DNA from: a virus
Length of the DNA stretch: 31,170 nt
Strand: one strand, 5' to 3'
Virus record (IMG/VR): IMGVR_UViG_3300037346_000480
Location: 1-31,170 of that record
The notes under the pieces are model-generated. The model was not told where the DNA came from. It made no database searches and saw nothing but the letters and a program-made list of their open reading frames with translations. The translations under genes and the position numbers were made by a program. Shown here piece by piece: positions 15,387 through 23,469 of this stretch (position 1 is its first letter; each line of letters opens with the position of its first letter).

Positions 15387-16247
15387 TTAAGACTTCAAGT
15401 CACCGTACACTAGCCATGTGTTTGCAGCTACTTTTGTAGCTGTCACTGACGAGAATTGAGCCCTAAAGATGAGTCCCGGCGTAGCCTGCAGTACTACGGT
15501 AGCTCCTGCCACAATAGAGGCCCCGCCATTGGCTACAGTTTGATAAAAGTTGAGAGATGTGCCAATTGGGAAGGTTACTGAGTTAGTAGTATCAGCATCT
15601 ATTGTAATAGAGAACGCTCCACCGATTGGGATTAGGGCGTCTCTGTACGTTAGTGCATTTGTCAAAGTTGAGCTCGTTGTGTTGGCCGTTATGGCTGCTT
15701 TAATAGGAGTGAGTGAGGCAACACCTTCTCCGGTCTGGGTCCCGTCTGCAAAAACGATACCATTGGCTCCCACTGTCACAGTGCCCGTGAACGTTGGGGA
15801 AGCTTTTGGTGCTCGTGTTGAGTCAATAGCGTGAACGTGATCAGCACGAGCATATTTTTTTGAGACCCCTACGGAGACTACCCCTGCCGCAGCTGGATTA
15901 GAGCTAGATGCCTGGCCTATAACAAAAGCAGTAGTGGCAAGAGCCGTGTCTGTCTGATCTGCATTTGGAGTAGGTGCAACAGGTTCTCCGGTAAAGATTG
16001 GACTATCCAAAGTAGCCTTCTCATCAAGCTGTGTCTGAATTGATCCAGTTATACCCGAAAGACTGGCTACTTCAGTCGAAGTTACCACTGAAGCTACTAA
16101 ATACCCCTCAACATCAGATACGATGTCTCTCCCTGCTGTGTAAACAGGTCTGTTAGGTGTCCAAGCCTCGCCTCCCCAGGTCCACCCTCTATTATTGTAG
16201 AGGTAGACGTCGCCAACTTGTGGTGAATCTGGGAAATTAATTGCCAT
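15387..16247 (-). CDS. Tail fibre protein with N-terminal adaptor
   Basis: 286 residues from the ATG at 16247 (MAINFPDSPQVGD), chosen over an ATG at 16268 because 16247 gives the TAATG overlap seen at other junctions and the conserved N-terminus. Residues 1-32 (INFPDSPQVGDVY...WGGEAW) are the same adaptor as in the collagen-like gene at 1-844. The middle has LDSPIFTGEPVAPTP, TALATTAFV and KKYARADHVHAIDS, then SPTFTGTVTVG. These motifs are recurrent in phage tail fibres. The C-terminal half is beta-rich without recognised motifs. Probably a short virion fibre. Moderate certainty of role. Confidence 0.78.
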   Translation of the reverse strand: MAINFPDSPQVGDVYLYNNRGWTWGGEAWTPNRPVYTAGRDIVSDVEGYLVASVVTSTEVASLSGITGSIQTQLDEKATLDSPIFTGEPVAPTPNADQTDTALATTAFVIGQASSSNPAAAGVVSVGVSKKYARADHVHAIDSTRAPKASPTFTGTVTVGANGIVFADGTQTGEGVASLTPIKAAITANTTSSTLTNALTYRDALIPIGGAFSITIDADTTNSVTFPIGTSLNFYQTVANGGASIVAGATVVLQATPGLIFRAQFSSVTATKVAANTWLVYGDLKS

Positions 16248-19200
16248 TATGCTTGCGCCTCTGTCCACGATACACGACCGCTAAAATCAGCAGAACTTGT
16301 AGAAAGGTTAGTTACAACAATTGTAATTGTATCTGGCCCATCTGGGTAGATGCCTGTATTAGAAGTGGTTTTTCCGCCGCCCAAGATAGAATTACCGAGG
16401 TCACGCAATTTTTCCAGACCTATTGAGTCGGTACCTTGGGACAAGAATCCGCCTGTAATTTCACCACCGGACACCACAACTGTGCCAAGTGCCCTATAGT
16501 CAGCAATTTGAGCTAGAGATGAGTTACCTACCCCTGGCTCGAAGGCTGTAGGAAGCCCCCACTCTACTGGTCTGGACGGTAATGCGTTTAGATACGCTCT
16601 CACTAGGTAGTTTGTACCGGTCGATCTAGTAGTCACACCTAGAGTGTTTAGCTTGAGCTGCATCCTATTAACAAGCTCTCGCTGGCCAAAAAACGAACTA
16701 ATTCCACTGTCTACAGAGGGCGCCAATCTAATTGAGAAAAGTGCTCGTGACTGCCCGGAGGGGATAGAAAGTGCCCCCGTCTGGCCATAAGTAAAAATAA
16801 GAGAAGCATCTTCGTCAAAACGGCCATCCATAATAACTGAGGTACCCCAGTGGGAAATGGAAGGCGCGAACGTTGGGAAGGCGAGCTCAACTGAAATGGG
16901 CGATGGGGCACTGTGAATGTAATTCTGTGCGGACCCTATTCCCATGCGGGCAAAGATTAAGGTAGGATTTGAACCGGTAATGGCAGTATTTAATGTTATC
17001 ACAGTTCCAGCAATCTTGGTAATAAAAGCACCATCCGGCACTGGACTTGGCGAGGCAGAGGAGTGTACCCTCTGACCAACTTGCAATCCCGCGGCATCTG
17101 AGACAATACCAGTGTTAGACCCTATTGTCCAAGTGGATGGCACTGTAGAGCCTGATTGTCCTCTAGTAAGACCAGTAAAACTTGTAGCGGTTTTAGCGGT
17201 GTAATTTATGTACTCAATCGCCATACCAGCTTGATTATTTACAGTACTTGGTCTTACTATAAGGGTACCGGAAGAAGGAAAATCTTCGGTAGAGGAAACA
17301 TAGAGATCTGTACCGGTGTCAGACAGGCTTGCAGCAGTTCTAGTAGTTGGGGGTAGGGTGGAAGATTCATACCTACCAGGCAAGTTACCAGAACGCATGT
17401 AAGCTTCATTATTTACGTTGTTGTTTGGCATCTTATGGACATAAAAGACGTCCCCATCGGGTCCTCGCAGACCCCACCGGATAGCTCCTGCGCCATACCA
17501 GGAGTAGTCAATGTAAAACATCTGCATTTTAGTTAAATCTATATTATAGCCTGACGGTCCAGTACCGTCAACTTTGTCTAAATTAAAATCAGATTGGGAT
17601 ATCTTGGTATCAATAGTTTTAGAGACTGTCACATGCTCTGCACTAGCAGCTCTATATGAAGGAGAGATAGTAAAATTAGGCGTAGAGGATAGATCGTCTA
17701 CGGCCATCACTCGGTAAGATTGCCCACGAATAACTACATAATCTCCAGGGAGTACCTGACTAGAGTATGCAGTAGGAAACGATGGACTGGTCCTTGTTAC
17801 CGTGTTAGAGCCTTCAACTACTGAAGATCTTCCAGACAATTGCTGAGTAGATGAGCGCTTTCCAGCGTACAAGACCTGACCATCAAACTCCCAATACAAA
17901 CCGTTCTGTGCGTCAAAGGCTCCTAATTTATTAGAAGACCCGTACCAATTTTCAACGTTCAGGTTTACAATACCCGTGGCAGGGCTGGTGGTTGAGATTG
18001 GAATGTTGTATGTGAAAGTATTAAAGCTGGTAACTTCTTCAACTAAAAAATTTCCGTTATATGGCTCTTCATTTGCTCCAGAAATTAAAATTGAAGTACC
18101 AGGTAGAATATTATGCTGTTCTTTAGTAGTAACCGTAGCAGCTGTACCTGAAGAAGTAATCCCGTCGATGGTTGCGTACGGTTTCATAATAGTGCCAGAC
18201 GAAAGCTGCAGTCCCTTACCTGACTGATAGCGAAAGTATCTTCTGGTCTGACGTATGGCGGCTTCATAATTTGAGCTAGCATTAGTGGAGAACAATACAC
18301 CACCGTCAAATGCACGATGTAGGAACTGCGCCTGTGGCCTGACGTATATGGCTGTAGCGGTTGCAATGAGGGCGGAAGGAGTACCCTCACCTGGGTCTGC
18401 ATAGTAAACAAATGTGGTGGGTGTAGCTACTGTAGCTACTCGGTAAGAACCGTTAGGGGGATTGGTACCTGTGATTCCAGTGATACCAATCGTATTGCCA
18501 ATTGACAAACCATGAGGTACCGTAGTTGTCACTGTAACAGCTAGCCCTGATGTTGTTATTGTCGGTGCAAGTCCGATTCGGGCATCCGAATAGATGTTTG
18601 CAACATAAATTCCGGTTTTGTTTGGATCAAGAATAGATGTAACAACGGTCTTGTTTTGGGCACGCCCCAAATATGTGAATTCGGGTGTACCTCCGCCTGA
18701 TTCGATGAGGAAATTACCATTAGCGTTAGCAAGAAAGGTGTCTTGTACATTTATCGCTGTACCAACTGTAGGAGCCACTCCGGCGCGGGCAAGTCCATTG
18801 GTCCATGATTCGACACCAGTTACTGGATTCTCTACAGTAAACGTAGTAGACAGTGGGACTTGATTAATCAAGAATGTCCCGTTGTAGCCAGCTATATTAG
18901 AGCCTGTAATCGTAACATACTGTCCAGGAGCAAAACCATGACTGCTAGAGGTAATATATGTAGTATCTCCCGCAGTAGGGCTAGATGGATTTGCACCAGT
19001 AACTGTGGCAGTAGTAGTACTCAAGGTTACGGTAACGACACGGGCGTTTGTCGGCATACTTATTACGGTGATATTAGATATAGCTGTAGGCGACTGAGAG
19101 GCGAAAGGCCTATTGTTTGTTACAGCTAAATTCTCCCACTTGGATTGCTGGGTTCCATACTCAAAGTCGGTATCAATGAGCGCTTGAGCGGTGGATGTCC

Positions 19201-19279
19201 TAAGTTTCCCTACTGGGTCTGTAAGAATCTCTGTTGGAGTAAATCTACCATCTGATGTTGGAAACTGTTGGATGCTCAT
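16247..19279 (-). CDS. Large virion structural (tail/baseplate) protein
   Basis: 1010 residues. The N-terminus has DPVGKLRTSTAQALIDTDFEYGTQQSKWE, a pattern I know from large structural proteins of T4-like marine phages. At least three beta modules follow, each with an HG/HN-x-G-x-x-I-x-G core: SSHGFAPGQYVTITG...YNGTF, VPHGLSIGNTIGITG and QHNILPGTSILISG...YNGNF. The C-terminal third has HWGTSVIMDGRFDEDASLIF, also seen in those phages. No membrane segment. It is sandwiched between a 104-aa protein and a fibre gene with TAATG overlaps on both sides. Likely part of the baseplate or a long fibre; the exact position in the virion cannot be told. Confidence 0.78.
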   Translation of the reverse strand: MSIQQFPTSDGRFTPTEILTDPVGKLRTSTAQALIDTDFEYGTQQSKWENLAVTNNRPFASQSPTAISNITVISMPTNARVVTVTLSTTTATVTGANPSSPTAGDTTYITSSSHGFAPGQYVTITGSNIAGYNGTFLINQVPLSTTFTVENPVTGVESWTNGLARAGVAPTVGTAINVQDTFLANANGNFLIESGGGTPEFTYLGRAQNKTVVTSILDPNKTGIYVANIYSDARIGLAPTITTSGLAVTVTTTVPHGLSIGNTIGITGITGTNPPNGSYRVATVATPTTFVYYADPGEGTPSALIATATAIYVRPQAQFLHRAFDGGVLFSTNASSNYEAAIRQTRRYFRYQSGKGLQLSSGTIMKPYATIDGITSSGTAATVTTKEQHNILPGTSILISGANEEPYNGNFLVEEVTSFNTFTYNIPISTTSPATGIVNLNVENWYGSSNKLGAFDAQNGLYWEFDGQVLYAGKRSSTQQLSGRSSVVEGSNTVTRTSPSFPTAYSSQVLPGDYVVIRGQSYRVMAVDDLSSTPNFTISPSYRAASAEHVTVSKTIDTKISQSDFNLDKVDGTGPSGYNIDLTKMQMFYIDYSWYGAGAIRWGLRGPDGDVFYVHKMPNNNVNNEAYMRSGNLPGRYESSTLPPTTRTAASLSDTGTDLYVSSTEDFPSSGTLIVRPSTVNNQAGMAIEYINYTAKTATSFTGLTRGQSGSTVPSTWTIGSNTGIVSDAAGLQVGQRVHSSASPSPVPDGAFITKIAGTVITLNTAITGSNPTLIFARMGIGSAQNYIHSAPSPISVELAFPTFAPSISHWGTSVIMDGRFDEDASLIFTYGQTGALSIPSGQSRALFSIRLAPSVDSGISSFFGQRELVNRMQLKLNTLGVTTRSTGTNYLVRAYLNALPSRPVEWGLPTAFEPGVGNSSLAQIADYRALGTVVVSGGEITGGFLSQGTDSIGLEKLRDLGNSILGGGKTTSNTGIYPDGPDTITIVVTNLSTSSADFSGRVSWTEAQA

Positions 19280-19593
19280 TAAGATATCTCCACTCCGCTA
19301 ATGTGTACTTTTACTGCTGTTGATGTTGAAAATCCTTGGATAACCTTAGGCGTCGCATTTGCATCTAAAACTTGTTTCATATCTATGGAAATGGTAGAAT
19401 TTCCCGCGATAGGAGTTAGATTAAAAATCTCCACCCCGTCGAATAGGACAGTAAAAGTTGCAGAACCTGCTGCAGTATTAACCACAACGATACTAGTCAC
19501 AACAGCGGTTGTGCCAGACGTGGGGACTGTGTATAGTGCCCCTATGGTGGTTGCAAAGGCAGTCCTTGCAAAAGCTTTTGTTACGGTAGCCAT
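19279..19593 (-). CDS. Small beta-sandwich virion protein
   Basis: 104 residues, rich in Thr, Val and Ala, with alternating hydrophobic strands (TTAVVTSIVVVNTA, ATFTVLFDGVEIFNLTP, TAVKVHISGVEIS). No cysteine, no signal peptide. This type of small protein, with a YTVPTSGTTAVVTSI-like start, is common among phage tail genes and probably forms an Ig-like or jelly-roll fold. Its stop overlaps the ATG of the 1010-aa gene as TAATG. Specific function unknown. Confidence 0.7.
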   Translation of the reverse strand: MATVTKAFARTAFATTIGALYTVPTSGTTAVVTSIVVVNTAAGSATFTVLFDGVEIFNLTPIAGNSTISIDMKQVLDANATPKVIQGFSTSTAVKVHISGVEIS

Positions 19594-19625
19594 TAATTAC
19601 TACTTTCTTTTATAGTTGAGTGCTA

Positions 19626-22600
19626 TTAGTAAGCACCCATGATTACCATTATAGTCGTATCATTTGGTAGTGTAGTCCAGGATGCGTCCCCATTGGCAGC
19701 AGACAATTTTTCTAGATATTGACCAGCTTCTCCGCCAGTTGGTAGAGCATCTCCTTGGGGGCCCTGATCTCCTGCTGGCCCTTGAGGGCCAGCTTCTCCT
19801 GAAGTGAGCACCCAAAAGTTGTCATAGAATACATAAATTCCGGCGGCTTCAGTATTAAACCATAAGTCTCCCTCTGACGCACCAGCGGGGGCGGTAGATG
19901 ACACTTCTAATGAAGCAGAACTGCCACCCGCGCCATCAGCAGCAACAGTGATCCTACCCTTAGCGTCAACGGTTATGTTTGCGCCAATATAGGATCCAGC
20001 TACTACTCCAGTGACGCCTAGGGTTGGGTTTGGGTAACTTCCTGTAAGATCTCCACCTGCTGCACCCGTAGGCACTCGCGAGTTGGTTAGTCGGGAGTCA
20101 CTTGTAATTACTGCCGTGCCTGCCACATCTGCGGGTGTGATGTTCCCAGAGGTAAGTGCTCCGCCGAATACCGCTTTAACCACACCAGCAGCTAGAGGAG
20201 TGTTTATCACACCTGTGAACTCGGGACTATTTGAGTCTGCCTTAGAGTCTATCTGACCTTGTATCTCAGAGGTGGTACCAGCGACATACCCAATCTCTAG
20301 ACTAGTAGTACTACCTATTGAGGTTGTTGCAGGTAAGACTACCGTACCAGTGAATGTAGGGCCAGCTAGAGTTGCCGTGACTGCTGCGTCAATTGCAAGC
20401 TCTGACCCAGTTTTAGTGAGTCCAACTCCAGCGGTTACACTCTGAGAGGCACTGAACTGAGTGAATATAACATCATCTGTACCAAGCGCAACGGCGCCCA
20501 CGCTGGAGAGAATAAATCCTGCGTTGGCATATACAGCACCGTTTTCAACTAAACAGAAATTTCCGCCCGTTACTTCAACTCCAGGATTGTTATCTGACCC
20601 TAATGCGCGAGTAAATACGTAGGGTGATGATTCAGATCCTAAATCAGTTATAGTGTAAATACCATTATGCTTAGCGTCTACCTGAACACGAATCAAAACT
20701 CTATCATTGAGGGCCAGAATGTAGCCGTCAGTAGTGTCAACAACACCATCAGTTGTGCTCGTAAGTGTTGCACCAAACCCGTCGGTACCATTGTCATATG
20801 TTGTGACTAAATTCACTAACGTAGTTGCAGCTACTGGATCCTTAACAGTGAGGCCCGTTGCTAGATTGTCTACATAAGCTTTTGTTGCAGCTTGAAAGTC
20901 TAGTGTGGGCGATCCGCTAAGTGTCAAGGCTCCAGTCAAGGTCCCGCCAGTTAATGAGAGCTTTTCGTCTAATGCAGTTTGAGTAGCAGTGCTAACTGGC
21001 TTATTAGCATCAGAGGTATTGGCCACATTGGGAAGACCAATCATTGTCTTGGTTATGCCATTTACGGTTCCTGTAAAAGTTGCACCAGCTAAGGAGGCCT
21101 TTCCATCCAGCTGAGTTTGAATTAAAGAGGATACACCAACTAAATGGTTTAGCTCTGCTGTAGTTGAGGTAAGGCCAGATAGTAGATTTAATTCAGCTGC
21201 TGTTGCTACAATATCTTCTATGTCAGCAGCAACAACGGTTATGTCATTGCTTGAAGTATTAATAATTTTATTTGAAACAGTCTGGGCTGTACTGATATCT
21301 ACCACTACAGCAGTATCTATCTCTAATGCCCCAACCCCGCTAAGTTGAACACCGGTACCGGCAACTATTGATAGACCCCCTGAGGCATCTGTATACTGCA
21401 GACCCCCTCCAACTGAGTTTCCAATGGCATCCTGCGCACGTTCGGTTGTGAAGTAGAGATTAGTACCTTCTTCAATAGCACTTGTGTCCAGGGCATCAAT
21501 TGCCGATGTAGTAAAACTATTTGCAGCATTCTGTGCAGCAGTTGCTTTCTCTTGAGAGCCCGTTAAGGTCTCTAACTGCGCAGTATCTACAATCCCATGG
21601 ATATTTGTAGTGTCCGCTTCGTGTCCAGTCAAAGCTGTATTTGATGCTTTTGCATCTAATGCAGTCTGGGTAGCGGTGCTAATTGGCTTACTAGCGTCAG
21701 AAGTATTAGCCACATTCGCGAGACCAACCATGGCCCTGGTTATGCCGCTTACTGTCCCTGTGAAAGTTGGCCCACTTAATGCAGCTTTTTGGTTTAACAA
21801 TGTCTGTGTAGGGGAAGAAACTGGCTTATTGAAGTCCGATGTGTTGTCCACATTTGGTAGGCCAACCATGCCCTTGGTTATCCCGGATACGGTTCCAGTA
21901 AACGTAGGGCTATCTAATGGAGCATAAGTATTACCTGCAACTGCCGAGCTTAACTTGGCATCGAGTTGCTCCTGAATCCCTGAAGTGGCACCTACTAATT
22001 GACCAATCTCGGAGGCAGTAACTAGCCCGATTGAAGTAGTATTTGGTAGTACTACAGTTCCTGTAAAAGACGGCCCAGCTAGAGGCGCGAATTCCTCTAG
22101 ACTAGTAGCAAGAGATGTGATCGTAATCAGTGATGCTGTGTCCGCAATCCCATGAATATTAGTTGTAATATCTGAGTAGCTAGATAGATCAGATACAGAT
22201 ATCAACTCTGCGGTATTTGATATCCCGTGAACATTGAGAGTACCGCTAGTGTGACCAAACAGTTCGCTCTGAGATACCAATTCTGCGGTATTTGGTATCC
22301 CGTGAACGCCTAGACTTTCTGAAGAATGTGCAGATACAGCTTGAGCTAAATCATCAGTCTGAGTGGATACGGCATAGGCCAAGTCAGAGGCATACACTAA
22401 ATCTGCGGTGTCTGCGATACCGTGAACACTCGTAGTGGTTGTATTGTGGTCCCCAATAAGTTGCCCCACGCCTATTGTTGTTGAATAGACATCTAGATCG
22501 CTATTATAGACAAGCTCTGTAGTGTCTGTAATTCCATGGATACTAGTACTAACATTATGCGCAGCAATCTCTTGATTTGTATATGATATTGCACTATCCG

Positions 22601-22901
22601 TAGAAGCAGAAATACCCTCAGTAATTGTGGTGAAGAAGTTAGAATCATTATTTATAGCTGCAGCTAGCTCATTTAAGGTATCCAGGGCTGCGGGAGATGA
22701 GCCTACTAGAGATGCGATCGCTGCCTGAACGTATGCTTCGCTGGCCACCCCATACAACAAAGAATTCCATGAAGCTGCACCGTCACCAATTTTTAATTTT
22801 TCAGTGTCTATCTCATAACCAAGCTCGCCAACTGCAAGTGTTGGGTTAGCTACAGACCACTCGGCTGCGGTACCGCGCCTAAATTGAATTGTGACTGACA
22901 T
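19626..22901 (-). CDS. Large modular tail fibre with Mtd-type N-terminal domain
   Basis: 1091 residues. Residues 1-50 (IQFRRGTAAEWSVANPTL, GELGYEIDTEKLKIGDG, WNSLLYG) match the N-terminal domain of major-tropism-determinant-like fibres. Next come six HGIxxTAxL repeats (~115-275 and ~438), then three copies of an FTGTVxGITxxMxGLxNVxNTSDxxKP module (~330-650). A domain near 690-830 has KAYVDNLATGL, ILALNDRVLIRV and NGIYTITDLGS. The C-terminus has EGDLWFNTEAAGIYVFYDNFWV, a short collagen-like stretch (GEAGPQGPAGDQGPQGD) and QYLEKLSAANGDASWTTLP. Almost certainly a trimeric fibre that carries receptor-binding parts. The ATG at 22901 follows AAGG at good spacing. Confidence 0.85.
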   Translation of the reverse strand: MSVTIQFRRGTAAEWSVANPTLAVGELGYEIDTEKLKIGDGAASWNSLLYGVASEAYVQAAIASLVGSSPAALDTLNELAAAINNDSNFFTTITEGISASTDSAISYTNQEIAAHNVSTSIHGITDTTELVYNSDLDVYSTTIGVGQLIGDHNTTTTSVHGIADTADLVYASDLAYAVSTQTDDLAQAVSAHSSESLGVHGIPNTAELVSQSELFGHTSGTLNVHGISNTAELISVSDLSSYSDITTNIHGIADTASLITITSLATSLEEFAPLAGPSFTGTVVLPNTTSIGLVTASEIGQLVGATSGIQEQLDAKLSSAVAGNTYAPLDSPTFTGTVSGITKGMVGLPNVDNTSDFNKPVSSPTQTLLNQKAALSGPTFTGTVSGITRAMVGLANVANTSDASKPISTATQTALDAKASNTALTGHEADTTNIHGIVDTAQLETLTGSQEKATAAQNAANSFTTSAIDALDTSAIEEGTNLYFTTERAQDAIGNSVGGGLQYTDASGGLSIVAGTGVQLSGVGALEIDTAVVVDISTAQTVSNKIINTSSNDITVVAADIEDIVATAAELNLLSGLTSTTAELNHLVGVSSLIQTQLDGKASLAGATFTGTVNGITKTMIGLPNVANTSDANKPVSTATQTALDEKLSLTGGTLTGALTLSGSPTLDFQAATKAYVDNLATGLTVKDPVAATTLVNLVTTYDNGTDGFGATLTSTTDGVVDTTDGYILALNDRVLIRVQVDAKHNGIYTITDLGSESSPYVFTRALGSDNNPGVEVTGGNFCLVENGAVYANAGFILSSVGAVALGTDDVIFTQFSASQSVTAGVGLTKTGSELAIDAAVTATLAGPTFTGTVVLPATTSIGSTTSLEIGYVAGTTSEIQGQIDSKADSNSPEFTGVINTPLAAGVVKAVFGGALTSGNITPADVAGTAVITSDSRLTNSRVPTGAAGGDLTGSYPNPTLGVTGVVAGSYIGANITVDAKGRITVAADGAGGSSASLEVSSTAPAGASEGDLWFNTEAAGIYVFYDNFWVLTSGEAGPQGPAGDQGPQGDALPTGGEAGQYLEKLSAANGDASWTTLPNDTTIMVIMGAY

Positions 22902-22944
22902 TTGCCTTATTCCTTAGTCTGCTCGGAGGCTGCTCGGCATCGAG

Positions 22945-22970
22945 GGGTAGACCCTTGAAAGAGTCTACTC
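22945..22970 (-). other. Hairpin immediately after stop of gene at 22972
   Basis: GTAGAC (22947-22952) pairs with GTCTAC (22963-22968). Inner CTT/AAG pairs are separated from the outer stem by one mismatch. On the minus strand it starts right after the TGA at 22972, but no T-run follows, so it is a poor rho-independent terminator. It may serve as an mRNA end-protecting or spacing element. Confidence 0.4.
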
Positions 22971-22971
22971 A

Positions 22972-23355
22972 TCATGAACTTCTCCAACCATGCACAGGGC
23001 CGGTATATATAAGTCCGACCCCAAAATTTGCAGTGTCTAACAGAAGGTCTGCATCTAAGCCATTTACCTTGTTACCGTTTCTGAAAATAATACTAGAAGT
23101 GCTATTGCCTGTAGTGTCAAAGAATTGTAGCTCTTCACCGATATTAGGGGCAGCGGGTAGTGTAAAAATTAACGGCTCTGAGCTAACAACCATGTACCGG
23201 TGCCCGGCTAAGCAAGTAGTACTAGTAGAAACTAATTGGACTATAACTGATTCTGCACCTCGTGGACCTTCAGCACCCTGGGGGCCAAATGTTGATACTA
23301 AGACTTCGTGTAGGGACTTACCAGGAGTGACATTGTCGCTTTTGTATTGTGCCAT
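22972..23355 (-). CDS. Small tail protein with a short collagen-like stretch
   Basis: 127 residues. Near residue 24 a short FGPQGAEGPRGAES stretch has three Gly-X-Y units. The rest is a beta-rich domain with TCLAGHRYMVVSSEPLIFTLPAAPNIGEEL and SSIIFRNGNKVNGLDADLLLDT, a pattern seen in many phage fibre tips and head-decoration-like proteins. The ATG at 23355 has GGAAGG upstream at a rather long distance. Probably a virion protein; function not known. Confidence 0.7.
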   Translation of the reverse strand: MAQYKSDNVTPGKSLHEVLVSTFGPQGAEGPRGAESVIVQLVSTSTTCLAGHRYMVVSSEPLIFTLPAAPNIGEELQFFDTTGNSTSSIIFRNGNKVNGLDADLLLDTANFGVGLIYTGPVHGWRSS

Positions 23356-23469
23356 TATGCAACTACATCCTTCCTGATTTTTAATAAAGTACGATAACTT
23401 AGCAGAGTCTCATCAATTATCGCAGATTCTTGGAAGGTTGATACTTTGGCACTCCCTCAGATCTTAGCT
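23356..23469. other. 114-bp gap, nothing clear
   Basis: Between the 551-aa protein's stop and the next leftward gene. I see no coding frame, tRNA or convincing terminator. An AT-rich stretch (TTTATTAAAAATC on the minus strand) could be a weak promoter or unwinding site, with no hexamer pair good enough to call. Confidence 0.4.

Noticed and set aside
22919-22937. Direct repeat CTGCTCGG-agg-CTGCTCGG
   Set aside because: Eight bases only, no partner elsewhere noticed; likely chance.
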